Notes under the pieces: model-generated
What the model was told of the DNA's origin: nothing
The model's input: the letters and a program-made list of their open reading frames with translations, nothing else
Database searches by the model: none
Made by a program: the position numbers and the translations under genes
In this document: positions 53,525 through 61,413 of the stretch, in pieces
Position numbering within the stretch: position 1 is the first letter of the stretch
How the letters are laid out: every line of letters begins with the position of its first letter
Assembly: GCF_003353055.1 (NCBI RefSeq)
Contig: NZ_QKWJ01000006.1
Span: 62,001 to 126,000 of the forward strand
Direction of reading: 5' to 3'
Source: Cupriavidus lacunae
GTDB lineage: Bacteria > Pseudomonadota > Gammaproteobacteria > Burkholderiales > Burkholderiaceae
Length of the DNA: 64,000 bases

Positions 53525-54811
53525 TTACTTCAGCAGCGTGCGCGGATCGGTAATGCGGCCGGTGACGGCGCTGGCGGCCACCGTCATCGGCGAGCCCAGC
53601 CACACAGCGCTGCCCGCGTCGCCCATGCGGCCGGAGAAGTTGCGCGCGGTCGAGGCAATGGCGCGGCTGCCCGCCGGGAAGCGTGTCGCGCCATAGCCGG
53701 CGCAGGCACCGCAGGCATTGGGCAGCAGCGTGGCGCCAGCGTCGGCCAGGATGCCGAGCGTGCCTTCCCGCTCGGCCTGCAGCTGGTCGCGGCGCGAGGC
53801 CGGCGCCACCTGCAGCGTCACGCCCGCCGCCACGCGGCGCCCGCGCAGCACGCGCGCGGCCATGCGCAGGTCTTCCAGCTTGGCGCCGGTGCAGGCGCCC
53901 AGGTAGGCGATCTGCACGGGCTCGCCGGCGGCCTGGTCCACCGGCGCGCTGTTGGCGGGCGAGTGCGGCGCCGCGACCTGCGGCGCCAGCGCCGCGGCGT
54001 CGAAGCGGTGGGTGGCCAGCACCGCCGCGCCGGGGTCGGTGCGCCAGTGGGCCAGGTCGATCGCCGCCAGCGTCTGCGCTGGCACGCCGGTCTCGGCCAG
54101 CCAGTCGATCGTCACCGCGTCAGGCGCCACCAGGCCGGTCTGCGCGCCCAGTTCGGCGCTCATATTGGCCAGCGTCATGCGCTCCTGCATCGGCAGCGCG
54201 GCGACGGCGCTGCCGGTGTATTCGAGCGCCTCGTAGCGCGCGCCGCCCATGCCGAGGGTGGCGCACAGGAACAGCATCATGTCCTTGGCGCAGACCCCCG
54301 GCGCAAGCTGGCCATCCCATTGCAGCCGGATGGTGTGCGGCACCCGCAGCCAGATCTCGCCGGTGGCCAGCACGCCGGCCATCTCGGTCGCGCCCACGCC
54401 GAACATATAGGCGCCGAAGGCGCCCCCGGTGGGGCTGTGGCTGTCGCCGCCGACGATGAGCCGGCCCGGCAGCACATGGCCGCGCTCGGGCAGCACCACG
54501 TGGCAGATGCCTTCGGCGTCGATGAAGTGGGCCCCGGCCTGGCGCGTCCAGTCGCGCGTGAAGCGCAGGATAGCCTCGGCCTGGGAATCGCCGCCCGGCA
54601 CGAAATGATCGGTCACCACCACATAGCGCGACGGGTCCCAGACCCCGGTGCCAAGCTCATCCAGCAGCGGCGCCACGCGGCGCGGGCCGCTGGAGTCGTG
54701 TGACATCGCCAGGTCGACCCGGCAGATCACCACGGTGCCGATCGCAGCATGCGCCAGCCCGGCGGCGCGTGCCACCAGCTTTTGCGCCAGTGTGGCGGGG
54801 GTAGAACTCAT
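53525..54811 (-). CDS. aconitase/isopropylmalate dehydratase-family large subunit
   Basis: 428 residues. Iron-sulfur ligands are the Cys of YLGACTGAKLEDL and the two of NACGACAGYG. GGDSHSPTGGAFGAYMFGVG is a further hallmark. It pairs with the small subunit to hydrate/dehydrate a substituted malate or similar acid. The start overlaps the stop of the transporter binding protein by 4 bases. Substrate not predictable. Confidence 0.87.
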   Translation of the reverse strand: MSSTPATLAQKLVARAAGLAHAAIGTVVICRVDLAMSHDSSGPRRVAPLLDELGTGVWDPSRYVVVTDHFVPGGDSQAEAILRFTRDWTRQAGAHFIDAEGICHVVLPERGHVLPGRLIVGGDSHSPTGGAFGAYMFGVGATEMAGVLATGEIWLRVPHTIRLQWDGQLAPGVCAKDMMLFLCATLGMGGARYEALEYTGSAVAALPMQERMTLANMSAELGAQTGLVAPDAVTIDWLAETGVPAQTLAAIDLAHWRTDPGAAVLATHRFDAAALAPQVAAPHSPANSAPVDQAAGEPVQIAYLGACTGAKLEDLRMAARVLRGRRVAAGVTLQVAPASRRDQLQAEREGTLGILADAGATLLPNACGACAGYGATRFPAGSRAIASTARNFSGRMGDAGSAVWLGSPMTVAASAVTGRITDPRTLLK

Positions 54812-55854
54812 TCCGGCGATGCTCCCGAATACCTGACCACGGCCGCCCAGCGCTTGACGTCCTGCTTCACGAAGGCGGCGAAGGCCTCGGGCGGCGTGCC
54901 CATCGGCTGCGCGCCGTCATTCTCCAGGCGCTTGCGCACCGCGGGGGCTTCCAGCCCCTTGCGCGCGGCCTGGTACAGCGCCTGCGTGACCTCGTGCGGC
55001 ATGCCGGCCGGTCCGAACAGGCCGAACCACGCGCTCGACTCAAAGCCCTTGACGGTGTTGCCGATCGGCGCCGCGCCGGGGAACTGCGGCAGCGGCGCGG
55101 GGCTGGTCACGCCCAGCACCTTGAGCTTGCCGGCGCGCACGTGCGGCAACACGTTGATGGTGCTCGCGAACATCAGGTCGCACTGGCCCGCCAGCACGTC
55201 GGTCAGCGCCGGCGCGGTGCCCTTGTACGGGATGTTGACGATGTAGGTGCCGGTCATCATCTTGAACATGTCGCCCGCCATATGCAGCGACGAGCCGACC
55301 GAGCCGATGGCGAAGTTCAGCTTGCCCGGCTCGGCGCGGGCCAGGCGGATCAGCTCGGGCACATTGCTGGCCGGCAGTTTGGGCGTGGCCACCAGCACGC
55401 TCGGCACGGTGGCCACCAGCGTAATCGGCGTGAAGTCCTGGATCGGGTCGAACGGCAGCTTCTTGTACAGCGTGGCGTTGATGGTATGGCTGGTGAAGCT
55501 CATCAGCAGCGTGCTGCCGTCCGGCGCGCTCTTGGCGACCAGGTCGGCGGCGATATTGCCGCCGGCGCCGGGGCGGTTCTCGACCACCACCGGCTGCCCG
55601 AGCTCCTGGGACATTTCCTGGGCGATGGTGCGCGCCAGCGTGTCGGTGGTGCCGCCGGCGGGCGCGCCTACCAGGATCCGGATCGGCTTGCCGCCGGCAA
55701 GCTGGGCCTGCGCAGCGGCGGACAGCGGCAGTACCAGCGCGCACGCGGCCAGGCCCGCCAAGCCGGCAACAGCACCGAGGCGTCGTACCACGGCGCGGCG
55801 GGCAATCGAGGGCAAACGGGACGGGCTGGACGGGACCAGGCGGAACACTGGCAT
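54808..55854 (-). CDS. tripartite tricarboxylate transporter binding protein (TctC/Bug family)
   Basis: 348 residues. Long signal peptide with hydrophobic core VAGLAGLAACALVLPLS, cleavage near AAAQAQ. Mature protein starts with KPIRILVGAPAGGTTDTLART and contains VVENRPGAGGNIAADLVAKS, the Bug-family carboxylate-binding loops. It lies in the periplasm and binds an organic acid. In operon with the hydratase, suggesting that the acid bound is the hydratase substrate or product. AGGAG before the ATG. Confidence 0.9.
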   Translation of the reverse strand: MPVFRLVPSSPSRLPSIARRAVVRRLGAVAGLAGLAACALVLPLSAAAQAQLAGGKPIRILVGAPAGGTTDTLARTIAQEMSQELGQPVVVENRPGAGGNIAADLVAKSAPDGSTLLMSFTSHTINATLYKKLPFDPIQDFTPITLVATVPSVLVATPKLPASNVPELIRLARAEPGKLNFAIGSVGSSLHMAGDMFKMMTGTYIVNIPYKGTAPALTDVLAGQCDLMFASTINVLPHVRAGKLKVLGVTSPAPLPQFPGAAPIGNTVKGFESSAWFGLFGPAGMPHEVTQALYQAARKGLEAPAVRKRLENDGAQPMGTPPEAFAAFVKQDVKRWAAVVRYSGASPE

Positions 55855-55960
55855 GACGGCGGCTCCTCGCTTGATGTGATCAGGAATGCGCAGTATCGCC
55901 CGGAATGTGACGGGACGCACTGCATGCGGCGCTGCCAGCGGGCCTGCAGTGCCCGCGGCG

Positions 55961-56746
55961 TCAGTCGCGCAGGCCGGGGCGGGTCTCGCTTTCCACCCAG
56001 ACATTGGCGCTGTCGACGCCGGCGGGCGACAGCTCCATCCGGTACTCGTAGCGGTCCGGGCGGTACTGGCCGAGCAGCAGTTGCACCGGGCGCCCGGCCT
56101 GGTCCTTCACCACGCGGCGCACCGCCAGCAGCGCGCCGCCTACCGGCACGTCCAGCAGGGGGGCCACCACCACGTCGGCCAGGCGAGCCGACAACACCTG
56201 GCTGGCACGTCCCAGCTTCACGCCGCCGGCTTCCAGCAGCCGCAGCACCGGGGTTTCTTCCAGCAACTTGCGCGTGATCGGCCGGCCCAGTTCGGCCGGC
56301 AGGTAGACCGTGATGTGCGACAGCGGCCGGTTGCGGTAGTGGCGCACGCGCACGATCTTCACGACCGGGTCGCCCGGCTCGATCTGCAGCGACTCGGCCA
56401 CGTCTGGCGTGGCATGGACTTCGTCGATCGAGATCACCTTGACCGACGTCTTCTGGCCCATGTCGATGATGTTGTCGAGCAGGCTGGTGCCACGTTCCTC
56501 GCCGGCCGCCTCGGCCGGGCGCACCGGATGCGGATTGACGAAGGTGCCAAGCCCGCGGTGGCGGCGCACCAGCCCTTCCTGCACCAGGCGGTCGAACACG
56601 CGCCGCATGGTCACGCGCGAAGCGTGGAACTGCTTGGCCAGGTCGATCTCGCCGGGCAGGGGACCCTGGCCGAAGCGGCCTTCAACGATCTGCTGGCGCA
56701 GCACCACGTAAATCTGGTGATACAGGGGAACGACGGCTTCACTCAT
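55961..56746 (-). CDS. GntR/HutC-family transcriptional regulator
   Basis: 261 residues. N-terminal winged helix (LAKQFHASRVTMRRVFDRLV, RRHRGLGTFV) and a C-terminal UTRA effector domain (ELGRPITRKLLEETPVLRLLEAGG). First gene of the leftward catabolic operon and probably its substrate-responsive regulator. AAGGGAAA precedes the ATG. Confidence 0.9.
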   Translation of the reverse strand: MSEAVVPLYHQIYVVLRQQIVEGRFGQGPLPGEIDLAKQFHASRVTMRRVFDRLVQEGLVRRHRGLGTFVNPHPVRPAEAAGEERGTSLLDNIIDMGQKTSVKVISIDEVHATPDVAESLQIEPGDPVVKIVRVRHYRNRPLSHITVYLPAELGRPITRKLLEETPVLRLLEAGGVKLGRASQVLSARLADVVVAPLLDVPVGGALLAVRRVVKDQAGRPVQLLLGQYRPDRYEYRMELSPAGVDSANVWVESETRPGLRD

Positions 56747-57433
56747 GGTTTCCCTTGCGTAAGAGATGACAAGTCTGTAATGCCTCTAATGTACTTTAAA
56801 TCAGACATGGGGCCTAGCGCGGAAAAACGCTGAGGTGTTTTCACGACAGGGCAACCGGCACTGTTGCAGCGATGCATCCCGATTGCGCCAGGGCCGGCCA
56901 AGTCTGCCTGGCGGCACGCCGGCCTGTCTTGCGCAGCCTGGCAACGCTGGCGGCCAAGGCTTGCACATGGCGCCAGAAACGCGTCAGCCAGGTTATGTGG
57001 GCCGCCCCACACGGGCGACGGCGAGGGCACCCTCGCGCCCGTGTTTCACCCTCGATACGCGACTGGCTGATCAGGGCAAGTCCTGAGTGGGTGTCATAAG
57101 CACCTGAAAACTAAGGTGTTTTTTCAAGGCTAAGGCGCCACATTGGGGCGGCGTGGGGCGGCACTGTCACAGCGATGTGACATGTCGTCTGCCGCACACA
57201 ATGCCGGGGCCGGTGTGGGTCCGGCCAAACATCGGAAAGTTCCCCGCGGGGCGCCGGGTGGCCCTTGTAATACAAGGACTTGCCGCCGCAGGTGACGAAG
57301 CTGGCACCGATTATGCGCAAGGGCAGGCTGGTTTGGCAGGAAGCCGGACCTGAACCTCCAGACGTCGTTCCACAGCGGAGCGCCGCTCGGAGGCTGAGCC
57401 GCTGTGACTGTGAAATCCTCCTGGGAGCATCGT
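56747..57433. promoter_or_regulatory. divergent GntR / Fap-like operon control region
   Basis: 687 bases with no supported gene. It should hold the promoters of the two divergent operons. AT-richer patches lie at 56765-56810 and 57100-57130. The 5' leader of the glycine-rich gene ends in GGGAGCATCGT before the ATG. Confidence 0.5.
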
Positions 57434-59074
57434 ATGAACAAGACACTTCTGGCGTCGGCGATTGCCCTCGCCTTTGCTGGTTCGGCGTGGGGTAACCCGA
57501 CCAATAACAACACCGATGGCTGGAGCCACCAGACCGCCACCGCCAACTCACTCCAATCCGGCGGCGGGTCCTCGGCCAACGAGAACTCGACGTCCAACCA
57601 GGACAACTCCGATCACAGCACGAGCACCAAGACCACCACGATCGATGTCGACAAGTCGAATACGAATTCGAACAACAGGACCGCCACTGTTGCGGTCGAC
57701 AAGTCGACCAACAACTCCAACAACAAGACCAACACCAACTCCAACAACAAGACCAAGACCAACTCCGACAACCGCGCCAAGCTGACGATGGAACATGGCA
57801 TTGGCAATGCCGGCTCCAATGGCGGCAATGCATCGTCGAGTATCGCCAACTCCTTCAACACCAGCAAGGCGATCGCGCTCAGCAAGCTGAACGGCACGGT
57901 GTCTGGCAACAACGTCCACAACATCGGCAACTATGCATCGAACACCGGTAGCGCCAACGGCGGCACCGGCCTCGGTGGCAAGGGTGGCACCGGCGGTAAC
58001 GGCGGTACCGGTGCTGGCGGCGTGGGCGGAAACGGTGCTGTCGGTGCTGCCGGTGCTGCCGGCGCAGTCGGCGCGGTCGGTGCCAAGGCGTTTGCCTACA
58101 ACGGCGGCGCCAGGGCTGGCGAGGCGACCAGTGGCCGTGCCAACGGCGGTGACGGTGGCAATGGCGGCGCGGCGATCGGCTTTGGCGGCGATGGCGGCAA
58201 CGCCTCTGGCAGGGGCGGCAGCGCGCTCAGCGCAGCGGGCAGCAAGGGCGGCGGCGGTGGCGATGCCGCTGGTCTTGGCGGCGGCGCGCTGAGCGCTTCG
58301 CTCGGCGCGGGCGGCCGGGGCGGCAGCGCTGGCGCGACCGGCGGCGGCGGCCTGGGTGCCAGCGGTGCCCTGGGCGGTCTGGCCGCTTCGACCGGTGGCG
58401 CGGGCGGCAGCGGCGGCAGTGCCGGCCTGGGTGCCGACAACGGTGGTAATGGCGGCGCGGGTGGCAGCGCAGGAAGCTCGAGCGCAACCGGCACGGCCGG
58501 CGCAGGCACGGGCACGGGCGGCGGCGCAGGCGCGACCGGCGGTGCGGGCGGTTCCGGTACTTCCGGCTCGGCCGCAACCGGCGGTGCCGGCAGCGGCACT
58601 GGCGGCGCTGGTGGTTCGAGCGCCGCGCGCTCGACGGCGACGGCTGGCACGGGCACGGCGACTGGCGGTGCCGGCGGCGCGCAGAGCAGCATCGGCGGCG
58701 CAGGCGGCGGCGGTGCGGCGGCCACCTCCGGGGCGGCCACCAGCGTGGCCACGAACGGCAGCGCCACCGCGGGTAACGGCGGCAACGGCGGCAACGGTGG
58801 TAACGGCGGCAGCGGTGGCAGCGGCGGCAGCGGCGGCGCAGCGACCGGCGGTGCCGGTGGTACCGGCGGCGTCGGCAACGGCGGCCTTGGCGGCACTGGT
58901 GGCAGCGGCGGCTACGTCCTGGTCGACGCGGGTACGTTCAACATGTCCAACACCATGACCAGCGTTGGTCAGACGGCGGCGGGCATCATGATGGCGACCC
59001 AGAACAGCGGCGCCGCATCGCTGGTGCAGCAGAGCGTGAACGTGCAGGCCAACCTCAACGTGGGCGGCAGGTAA
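57434..59074 (+). CDS. secreted glycine-rich matrix protein of a Fap-like operon
   Basis: 546 residues. A 20-22 residue signal peptide (NKTLLASAIALAFAGSAWG) is followed by an Asn/Thr/Ser/Lys-rich part (about 23-115, NTNSNNKTKTNSDN), a short mixed segment, about 320 residues of Gly/Ala repeats (GGxGGxGG, GNGGNGGNGG), and a non-repetitive C-terminus (about 495-546, QTAAGIMMATQNSGAASLVQQ). The Gly-rich part may form polyglycine-II-like bundles or amyloid-like fibres. The C-terminal module is also seen in the next gene's product. First gene of a five-gene rightward set; likely the main structural component. No Cys. Confidence 0.75.
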   Translation: MNKTLLASAIALAFAGSAWGNPTNNNTDGWSHQTATANSLQSGGGSSANENSTSNQDNSDHSTSTKTTTIDVDKSNTNSNNRTATVAVDKSTNNSNNKTNTNSNNKTKTNSDNRAKLTMEHGIGNAGSNGGNASSSIANSFNTSKAIALSKLNGTVSGNNVHNIGNYASNTGSANGGTGLGGKGGTGGNGGTGAGGVGGNGAVGAAGAAGAVGAVGAKAFAYNGGARAGEATSGRANGGDGGNGGAAIGFGGDGGNASGRGGSALSAAGSKGGGGGDAAGLGGGALSASLGAGGRGGSAGATGGGGLGASGALGGLAASTGGAGGSGGSAGLGADNGGNGGAGGSAGSSSATGTAGAGTGTGGGAGATGGAGGSGTSGSAATGGAGSGTGGAGGSSAARSTATAGTGTATGGAGGAQSSIGGAGGGGAAATSGAATSVATNGSATAGNGGNGGNGGNGGSGGSGGSGGAATGGAGGTGGVGNGGLGGTGGSGGYVLVDAGTFNMSNTMTSVGQTAAGIMMATQNSGAASLVQQSVNVQANLNVGGR

Positions 59075-59257
59075 GACGCGCAACGCGGCCGGACCCCGGG
59101 GACTTTGCCCTGGGCCGGCCGGCAGTTTCGCAGTCATGCCGGCAGGACCGGCGCCCGCATCCTGTGTGCGGGCGCCCGGGCCCTGTCATGCCTACGCAAG
59201 CCTAGTTGCCATGCAGCCGACCGGATGGGGGCGGCGCACTGGCAGGGGGGAGACACC

Positions 59258-59668
59258 ATGCAACCGGTCCGCTTCACCGTCGGCGTATTCGCGACGGTAT
59301 TACTCGCCTGGCCACCATTGCAGGCTCACGCGGAGCCGCCAGGGCTGGACGCCGCCATGGTGGCCGCGCGCGCGGCCACAGGCACGGCACAGCCGGCAGC
59401 CAGGGCTGGCTTGTTCGCCGGGGTGGCGAAAGCTGTTCCTGTGTCTAAACTGGATGTCATCCGTGGCGGCGCCGAAGTCACAGTCAACGATATGCGACTA
59501 CACGGCACCGTGGCCGACAACGCCGCGGTCAATACCTTGTCCGGCTCCAACCACATCTCGGATGGGGCGTTCGCGAATGCGGCGGGGATACCGACCGCGA
59601 TCCAGAACTCGGGCTCCAACGTGCTGATCCAGAACGCGACCATCGTCAACGTCCAGTTCAAGCAATGA
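59258..59668 (+). CDS. small secreted protein with double-glycine motif
   Basis: 136 residues. Signal peptide to about residue 25 (QAHAEPP). Residues 64-71, KLDVIRGG, look like a double-glycine processing site of the kind cut by C39 peptidases, followed by a roughly 65-residue product rich in Asn, Ala and Gln (GSNHISDGAFANAAG, QNSGSNVLIQNATIVNVQF). A strong GGGGGGAGAC ribosome-binding site precedes the ATG. Its stop overlaps the start of the protease gene. Likely a minor fibre subunit or nucleator. Confidence 0.7.
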   Translation: MQPVRFTVGVFATVLLAWPPLQAHAEPPGLDAAMVAARAATGTAQPAARAGLFAGVAKAVPVSKLDVIRGGAEVTVNDMRLHGTVADNAAVNTLSGSNHISDGAFANAAGIPTAIQNSGSNVLIQNATIVNVQFKQ

Positions 59669-60363
59669 AGCCGCTGCGCATCCTGTTGGCGTCTGTGCCG
59701 TTCCTGCTGGCCGCGGGGGGCGTTCCTTGCGCCCACGCTGCCGACATCCCGTTGTACGGGCCGGTCGGCGAACCCTACAACGTCAGGGTCACCAGTGTTC
59801 GCGAGGCACGCTTCAAGTCCACCATCCGCCAGCAGTTCGACTTCAGTTGCGGCTCTGCCGCGGTGGCCACGCTGCTGACCTACCAGTACGGCCATCCGAT
59901 CAACGAGGCCGCGGTCTTCCAGAGCATGTACATCAACGGCGACCGGCAGAAGATCCGCGCCGAGGGGTTCTCGCTGCTGGACATGAAGCGCTTCCTGGCC
60001 GCGCTGGGCTACGAGGCCGATGGCTTCGAGTTGCCGCTGTCCAAGCTGGAAGAAACGCAGGTGCCGGCGATCGTGCTGATCGTGGAGAACGGCTACCACC
60101 ATTTCGTGGTGGTCAAGGGCGTGAAGGGAGACCGCGTGCTGGTTGGCGATCCCGCGCGCGGCACGCGCGCGATGTCGCGTGCGCAGTTCGAGAAGATCTG
60201 GGACAGCCAGCTGCTGTTCGTGATCCACAACCGCACGGACATGGCGCGCTTCAACCTGGCCGCGGACTGGCGCGTTGCGCCCAGCGGCCCTTACTGGATG
60301 GGAGTCAACCGGGATAGCCTGTTCTTCACCGTCATGCCCAAGCATGGCGCGAGTGATTTTTGA
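59665..60363 (+). CDS. C39-type cysteine protease (FapD-like)
   Basis: 232 residues. Signal peptide to about residue 25, then a papain-like C39 domain: Cys62 in FDFSCGSAAV, His145/146 in YHHFVVVKG, Asp162 in VGDPARG, the expected order. Free-standing, without ABC-transporter domains, as in FapD of Pseudomonas Fap systems. It would act in the periplasm. The genes on both sides code for proteins with a double-glycine motif, the usual C39 target. Translation is coupled to the upstream gene. Confidence 0.85.
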   Translation: MKPLRILLASVPFLLAAGGVPCAHAADIPLYGPVGEPYNVRVTSVREARFKSTIRQQFDFSCGSAAVATLLTYQYGHPINEAAVFQSMYINGDRQKIRAEGFSLLDMKRFLAALGYEADGFELPLSKLEETQVPAIVLIVENGYHHFVVVKGVKGDRVLVGDPARGTRAMSRAQFEKIWDSQLLFVIHNRTDMARFNLAADWRVAPSGPYWMGVNRDSLFFTVMPKHGASDF

Positions 60364-60373
60364 GGAACGCATC

Positions 60374-61336
60374 ATGTTGCAGACTTCCTTGCCGGCCCCG
60401 GCAGTCCCTCGCAGCGCCGCTTCGGCGGCCGCCGCGATGCTGCTTGGCGCCGGTCTGGCCTGCGCCGGCACGGCACAGGCCAGCATGCAGCCGCAGCCCG
60501 ACGCACTCGACGCTTCGGCGCTGCCGTCGCAGGCGGCCATGCCCGCGCGCGACTCGGCTGGTTCCAACTCTCTGGCTGCCGCGCGCGGCAGCATGGCCGG
60601 CTGGAAGCCGGTGGCACAGGAAAAGCTCGACGACATGCGGGGCGGCTTCGAGAAGTCTGGCCTGCATGTTTCGTTCGGTATCGAACGTGCGGTGTACATC
60701 AACGGTGACCTGGTGGTCGCGACCCGCCTTAACATCCCAGACGTCAGCCGCATCACGGCGGACCAGGCAGCGCACCTTGCCTCGGTGCTGGGCCCGGCCA
60801 TCGTGGCCAGCACCAATGCCGCCGTCTCCAACGCGCTGGCTGGCAATCCGGTGACGGCCGGTGCCTCCGCTACGACGGGCGCCGGTGGCGCGAGCGCAAG
60901 CGCGGGCAATACCGGCGCGGCGGCGTCGGCCGCTGGTGGAGCGGGTGCCGCTGGTGCGGGCAGCGGGGCTGCCGCGGTGGCGGCCAATGGCGGCACGTCC
61001 GGCAGTGCGGGCGCGCCGGGAGCCAGCGCGAGCGCCGCGGGTACAGCGGGTGCGGCAGCTGCGGCAGGCCTGCCGACGACAGTAGTGAGTACCGCTACCG
61101 GCCAGGTCGTGACCAACGGGCTGCTGAACGTGATCCAGAACGGCCCGGGCAATGCCGCATCGGTGGGGGCGCTGGCGGGAACGCCGGTGACCGTGATCCA
61201 GAACACCCTGAACAACCAGAGCATCCGGAGCCTAATGACAATCGACGCAAGCGTGAATACGCTGCAGGCCTTCCGGTCACAACTGGCCAACACGGCGCTG
61301 AACAACGCGCTGTTGCGGGCCGCGAGCATGAGGTAG
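60374..61336 (+). CDS. secreted Ala/Gly-rich protein with double-glycine motif
   Basis: 320 residues. Signal peptide to about 36 (AGTAQAS), then KLDDMRGG at residues 84-91, again a C39-type site. The product has a structured part (HVSFGIERAVYINGDLVVATRL), an Ala/Gly/Ser-rich stretch (about 165-235) and a C-terminal part with VIQNGPGNAASVG and VIQNTLNNQSIRS. Position matches FapE in the order D-E-F. GAGGAA precedes the ATG. Possibly a fibre-associated or chaperone-like component. Confidence 0.7.
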   Translation: MLQTSLPAPAVPRSAASAAAAMLLGAGLACAGTAQASMQPQPDALDASALPSQAAMPARDSAGSNSLAAARGSMAGWKPVAQEKLDDMRGGFEKSGLHVSFGIERAVYINGDLVVATRLNIPDVSRITADQAAHLASVLGPAIVASTNAAVSNALAGNPVTAGASATTGAGGASASAGNTGAAASAAGGAGAAGAGSGAAAVAANGGTSGSAGAPGASASAAGTAGAAAAAGLPTTVVSTATGQVVTNGLLNVIQNGPGNAASVGALAGTPVTVIQNTLNNQSIRSLMTIDASVNTLQAFRSQLANTALNNALLRAASMR

Positions 61337-61413
61337 CCGTTAGCGAGGTATCAGGCAGGACAGGTCTCAGGCTCCTGCACAACAAGTCTGCCGTCCCGGG
61401 GGAGGAAGACGTG

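Noticed and set aside
56969-56984. Possible fourth copy of the 19-bp motif
   Set aside because: The CAGAAACGCGTCAGCC stretch matches only about 13 of 16 bases and lies outside a comparable context, so chance is likely.
57111-57833. Cys/Trp-rich open frame on the minus strand
   Set aside because: It is the complement of the Asn/Thr-rich zone of the glycine-rich gene; composition explains it and no start signal supports it.
57960-58920. Dense short DNA repeats resembling an array
   Set aside because: They are codon-level repeats of Gly and Ala in one open frame with a signal peptide; no conserved repeat-spacer pattern as in CRISPR.
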